NCBI GenBank assembly: GCA_003511945.1
Contig: DOJA01000342.1
Span: forward strand, 25,169 to 33,300
Length of the DNA stretch: 8,132 nucleotides
Reading direction: 5' to 3'
Source: Phycisphaerales bacterium
GTDB taxonomy: Bacteria > Planctomycetota > Phycisphaerae > Phycisphaerales > UBA1924
In this document: piece by piece, positions 6,434 through 8,132 of the stretch
Numbering within the stretch: position 1 is the first letter of the stretch
Layout: each line of letters starts with the position of its first letter
Made by a program: the position numbers and the translations under genes
The notes under the pieces: generated by a model
What the model was told of the DNA's origin: nothing
Seen by the model: only the letters and a program-made list of their open reading frames with translations
The model's database searches: none

Positions 6434-6477
6434 GCCCGTGCGGTCTCTCGCCGTGTCGCGTGTCGAGCCGCACGGGC
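6434..6477 (+). repeat. Covarying leader hairpin, copy A (upstream of the tautomerase gene)
   Basis: GCCCGTGCGG (6434-6443) pairs perfectly with CCGCACGGGC (6468-6477) across a 24-base loop. It lies 33 bases after the AhpD-like stop and 59 bases before the tautomerase ATG. The same structure recurs at 6844-6887 with one T-A pair replaced by C-G and a loop matching at 15 of 24 positions, including TCGCGTG (6456-6462). No T-tract follows. It may be an RNA processing/stability element, a leader regulatory structure or a DNA-binding repeat. Confidence 0.7.
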
Positions 6478-6536
6478 GACCTTCCGCTCACGAAATCAGT
6501 GTTTGCACGCCACCATTCTCACATAGGAGTTCGTTC

Positions 6537-6791
6537 ATGCCACTGGTTCAAGTCAAAGGTGTGTCCGGGTATCTGTCCAAGGAACAGAAGGCCGAGCTGG
6601 TCACTCGTCTGACCGACGCGGTCCTCTCGGTCGAGGGCGAGGGCCTCCGCCCCGTCACCTGGGTCATCATCGAAGATGTGCCCGAGGGTCAATGGGGCGT
6701 CGGCGGCAACCTCGCGTCCACCCAGATGCTCCGCGAAATGGCCGGCACGCACCAGTGCGGCGCGGGCACCGGCGCCTGCGCTCGTACCTGA
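6537..6791 (+). CDS. 4-oxalocrotonate tautomerase-like protein with C-terminal Cys motif
   Basis: An 84-residue protein of the tautomerase superfamily. Removal of the initiator Met would expose Pro2 (PLVQVKG) as the catalytic general base. Family features include SKEQKAELVTRLTDAVLSVEGE (14-35), RPVTWVIIEDVPEGQWGVGG (38-57) and a typical single-domain length. After GGNLAST the protein continues into an unusual tail ending HQCGAGTGACART with Cys74 and Cys81, its only cysteines. Related enzymes isomerise enol/keto acids or act on halogenated acrylates, and no substrate can be named here. The start is fixed by AGGAG (6525-6529), 7 bases upstream, and by the need for Pro at position 2. The gene follows the AhpD-like gene after 135 bases that contain a strong hairpin, and is probably in the same TetR-controlled operon. 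Confidence 0.88.
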   Translation: MPLVQVKGVSGYLSKEQKAELVTRLTDAVLSVEGEGLRPVTWVIIEDVPEGQWGVGGNLASTQMLREMAGTHQCGAGTGACART

Positions 6792-6842
6792 CTCGCGCCA
6801 TCGCCCGCGCTCTCACTCACACCACCACGAAGCGGAGCGGGT

Positions 6843-6888
6843 CGCCCGCGCGGACTCATGCCACATCGCGTGACCATCCGCGCGGGCG
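6843..6888 (+). repeat. Covarying leader hairpin, copy B (upstream of the hydrolase pseudogene)
   Basis: GCCCGCGCGG (6844-6853) pairs with CCGCGCGGGC (6878-6887) across a 24-base loop. An extra C-G pair at 6843/6888 makes the stem 11 bp. It begins 52 bases after the tautomerase stop and ends 80 bases before the hydrolase ATG. It matches copy A in arm sequence (one compensatory T-A to C-G change), in stem position, in loop length and in the loop segment TCGCGTG (6866-6872). Confidence 0.7.
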
Positions 6889-6967
6889 CCCTCCGCCCTC
6901 ATCGCTCGTGAGTCTTCCGTCTCCATCCAGTTGTGTCTCCAGCAAGCCCCCATTCAAGGAGCGTCGC

Positions 6968-7483
6968 ATGCTGAACACAATCCACATCCCGTGTCGTCCG
7001 CCGTCGCACTCTGCCTGGCATCGTCGCTCTTGCCGGCACGATGCCCGCCGCCGGCGCAGCCATGATCGGCGACGGTGAGGCGCCTCGGCACCACACCCCA
7101 GCACCCATCATCGCCCCCGCGAGGACCGACGCGGGCGTCCACTCCCGCACCGTCAAGGTCGACGGGCTGGACATGGTCTATCGCGAGCCCGGCCCGAAGG
7201 ACGCCCCGGTGGTCCTGCTGCTGCACGGCTTCCCGACTTGTCGCAGATGTGCCGCAACCTGATCCCCGCCCTCGCGGACAAGTGCCGCGCCATCGCGCCC
7301 GACTACCCGGGTCTCGGCCCGAGCTCGATGCCGAGCGTGACCGAGTTCGAGTGCTCCTCCGACAACCTGGCCCGCGTGGTCGACAAGTTCACCGTCGCGG
7401 TCGGGATCAAGGACTCCACGATGTGTGTGCGGGACTACGGGGCGCTCATCGGCCACCGCATCGCCAACAGCCAGCCGGAGCGA
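6968..7483 (+). pseudogene. Frameshifted, truncated alpha/beta hydrolase (haloalkane dehalogenase/epoxide hydrolase type)
   Basis: A strong Shine-Dalgarno AAGGAG (6956-6961) precedes ATG 6968, but the coding content moves through three frames. MLNTIHIP is read from 6968. VSSAVALCLASSLL, a hydrophobic signal-peptide-like core, is read from 6991. AGTMPAAGAAM and on to VVLLLHGFPT are read in the frame of 7041. The stretch from SQMCRNLIPALADK (7238 on) returns to the first frame. Each switch fits loss of one base (near 6990, 7032 and 7238). Recognisable parts are the HGFP oxyanion motif, APDYPGLG and VRDYGALIG, whose Asp (7433-7435) matches the usual nucleophile. Similarity stops at NSQPER (7483), so roughly the second half, with the catalytic His, is missing. 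The following 146 bases (7484-7629) hold nothing I recognise. An intact ancestor was probably an exported hydrolase expressed with the tautomerase. Sequencing errors could explain single shifts but not the missing half. Confidence 0.72.
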
Positions 7484-7629
7484 CCGGGGCGTGGAACGAC
7501 ACGGCCAGCTCGACGGTCGCGGTTTGGTGTCCTCGAAATGTCCGCGGCATGCACACGCTGCGGTACGGGCAGTTCGGCCGTATGGTCGTGGTTGCGGCGC
7601 TGAGTGGTGAGTCGATCGGAGGCGTTGCC

Positions 7630-7958
7630 ATGAACGAGCAGGCGACGCAATTCCAAGCCGGGCGCAACATCGCGATACAGGCGCCGCCGCATCAGGACGA
7701 GCAGACCGTGCGGGTCCATCGCGATGTGCTGTGCCCGCCCCCGCTGCACGAGGGTGCGCCGGCCGTGGGATTCGTCTTCGCTGGTCGTTCGGGGAGGCGC
7801 GAACCGCACCCACCGTCCCGCCCGCGCTGGCCGCGGCGTGCGACCGCGACGCGGACCGCATGGAGCACTACGCCCGCGTCCGTGACGAGATCCCGGAGTT
7901 CGTGGAGGGGCTGCCGCTACTGCCGCGCGGTCCGGGAACATCCTATGACGCCGGGTGA
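7630..7958 (+). pseudogene. Decayed VOC/glyoxalase-family gene
   Basis: ATG 7630 has an excellent Shine-Dalgarno, GGAGG (7618-7622) at 7 bases. From it, FQAGRNIAIQAPPHQDEQTV followed by RDVLCPPPLHEGAPAVGFVF resembles the first beta-alpha-beta unit of vicinal oxygen chelate (glyoxalase/bleomycin-resistance) proteins that usually read GRNIA-K-PPH...FYRDVLG. Here the FYRDVLG context has become VHRDVLC. After about 7775 the likely continuation moves by one frame: ACDRDADRMEHYARVRDEIPEFVEGLP resembles the second half of such proteins and ends at TGA 7956-7958, giving about 109 codons, close to one VOC domain. Without the shift, the ATG frame runs to a TAG at 8002-8004 through Arg/Ser-rich sequence typical of an out-of-frame read. 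A glyoxalase relative after a TetR regulator would parallel nemR-nemA-gloA. The family assignment is from pattern memory and only moderate. Confidence 0.45.
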
Positions 7959-7995
7959 CGCAGGAGTCCCCGGGCGGAGTGGGGTCCAAGGGGCG

Positions 7996-8027
7996 AGGGA
8001 ATAGGGCGGGGCTCCTGGCCATTCCCT
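7996..8027. repeat. 32-nt inverted-repeat element, copy 2 (AGGGAAT / ATTCCCT)
   Basis: AGGGAAT (7996-8002) and ATTCCCT (8021-8027) form a perfect 7-bp inverted repeat of the same overall length (32) as copy 1 at 1318-1349. The two copies share the first nine bases, AGGGAATAG. Copy 2 begins 37 bases after the probable VOC stop and ends 8 bases before a possible ATG at 8036. Only TTG follows it, so a terminator role is possible but not supported by a T-tract. Confidence 0.6.
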
Positions 8028-8035
8028 TTGCAGCC

Positions 8036-8132
8036 ATGAGCCATCGCGCCGCCGATTCAACGACATTGACCGCTGATCCCTCGGATACGCACGCCCAAAC
8101 CGCCGATGGGGGCGGCGCGGGGAGGGGGGGGA
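8036..8132 (+). CDS. Possible N-terminus of an unidentified protein (3' truncated by window edge)
   Basis: From ATG 8036 the frame is open to the window end (32 codons). It begins MSHRAADSTTLTADPSDTHAQ and runs into a Gly-rich stretch that looks disordered. No Shine-Dalgarno is visible in the preceding bases (TTTGCAGCC), and third-position G/C content is less uniform than in the firm genes. It may be a real start with a flexible N-terminal region or a chance open frame. No function is assigned. Confidence 0.3.
   Translation, partial: MSHRAADSTTLTADPSDTHAQTADGGGAGRGG

Noticed and set aside
7238..7603. CTRCGTGSS near 7550-7580 as a third copy of the shared Cys tail
   Set aside because: It lies beyond the point where hydrolase similarity ends, is not near a stop in the required spacing, and does not fit C-G-x-G-T-x-x-C.
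7435..7670. Minus-strand frame containing GHQTATVELAVSFHA, which superficially resembles a TadE-type pilin-like N-terminus
   Set aside because: No membrane segment follows the motif, no ribosome binding site is evident, and the frame continues into antisense of the hydrolase remnant.
1..8132. CRISPR array, tRNA/rRNA genes, transposase or integrase
   Set aside because: No regularly spaced direct repeats, cloverleaf-like segments, rRNA signatures or recombinase motifs were seen on either strand.

Overview
The window is a GC-rich bacterial segment, with strong G/C preference at third codon positions. It holds two adjacent gene modules, most of them on the + strand. The host cannot be fixed from sequence alone. 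The codon bias and the particular arsenosugar gene set would fit a Planctomycetota/Phycisphaerae-like bacterium, but this is a tentative inference.

Module 1 (about 300-5017) looks like an arsenosugar biosynthesis locus. A methylthioadenosine phosphorylase-like enzyme (307-1260, minus) is divergent from an ArsM-type arsenite methyltransferase (1427-2644). ArsM is followed closely by a PiT-family phosphate/arsenate-type permease with a cysteine-bearing central loop (2685-3884) and by an ArsS-type radical SAM protein (3908-5017). The chemistry fits together. ArsM methylates As(III), ArsS transfers a 5'-deoxyadenosyl group to the methylated arsenic, and a 5'-modified-adenosine phosphorylase could then release adenine to leave an arsenic-bearing ribose phosphate. 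The permease could move phosphate, arsenate or an organoarsenical.

Module 2 (about 5060-7960) looks like a TetR-controlled electrophile or stress-detoxification operon. It contains a TetR regulator with a single cysteine (5122-5700), an AhpD/carboxymuconolactone decarboxylase-like CxxC protein (5802-6401), a 4-oxalocrotonate tautomerase-like protein (6537-6791), a frameshifted and truncated alpha/beta hydrolase (6968-7483), and a decayed VOC/glyoxalase-like gene (7630-7958). An 18-bp palindrome ahead of the AhpD-like gene, with a matching half-site inside the tetR promoter spacer, is the probable TetR operator. The AhpD-like and tautomerase proteins are unrelated but end in the same C-terminal pattern, C-G-x-G-T-x-x-C-x3-stop. 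The leaders of the tautomerase gene and the hydrolase pseudogene carry the same hairpin (10-bp stem, 24-nt loop) with a compensatory base-pair change.

Edges: the window opens in the last 30 codons of an unidentified gene (1-93) and closes in what may be the start of another (8036-8132). A 32-nt inverted-repeat element with AGGGAAT/ATTCCCT ends occurs at 1318-1349 and at 7996-8027, flanking almost everything described. No tRNA, rRNA, CRISPR array or transposase was recognised.
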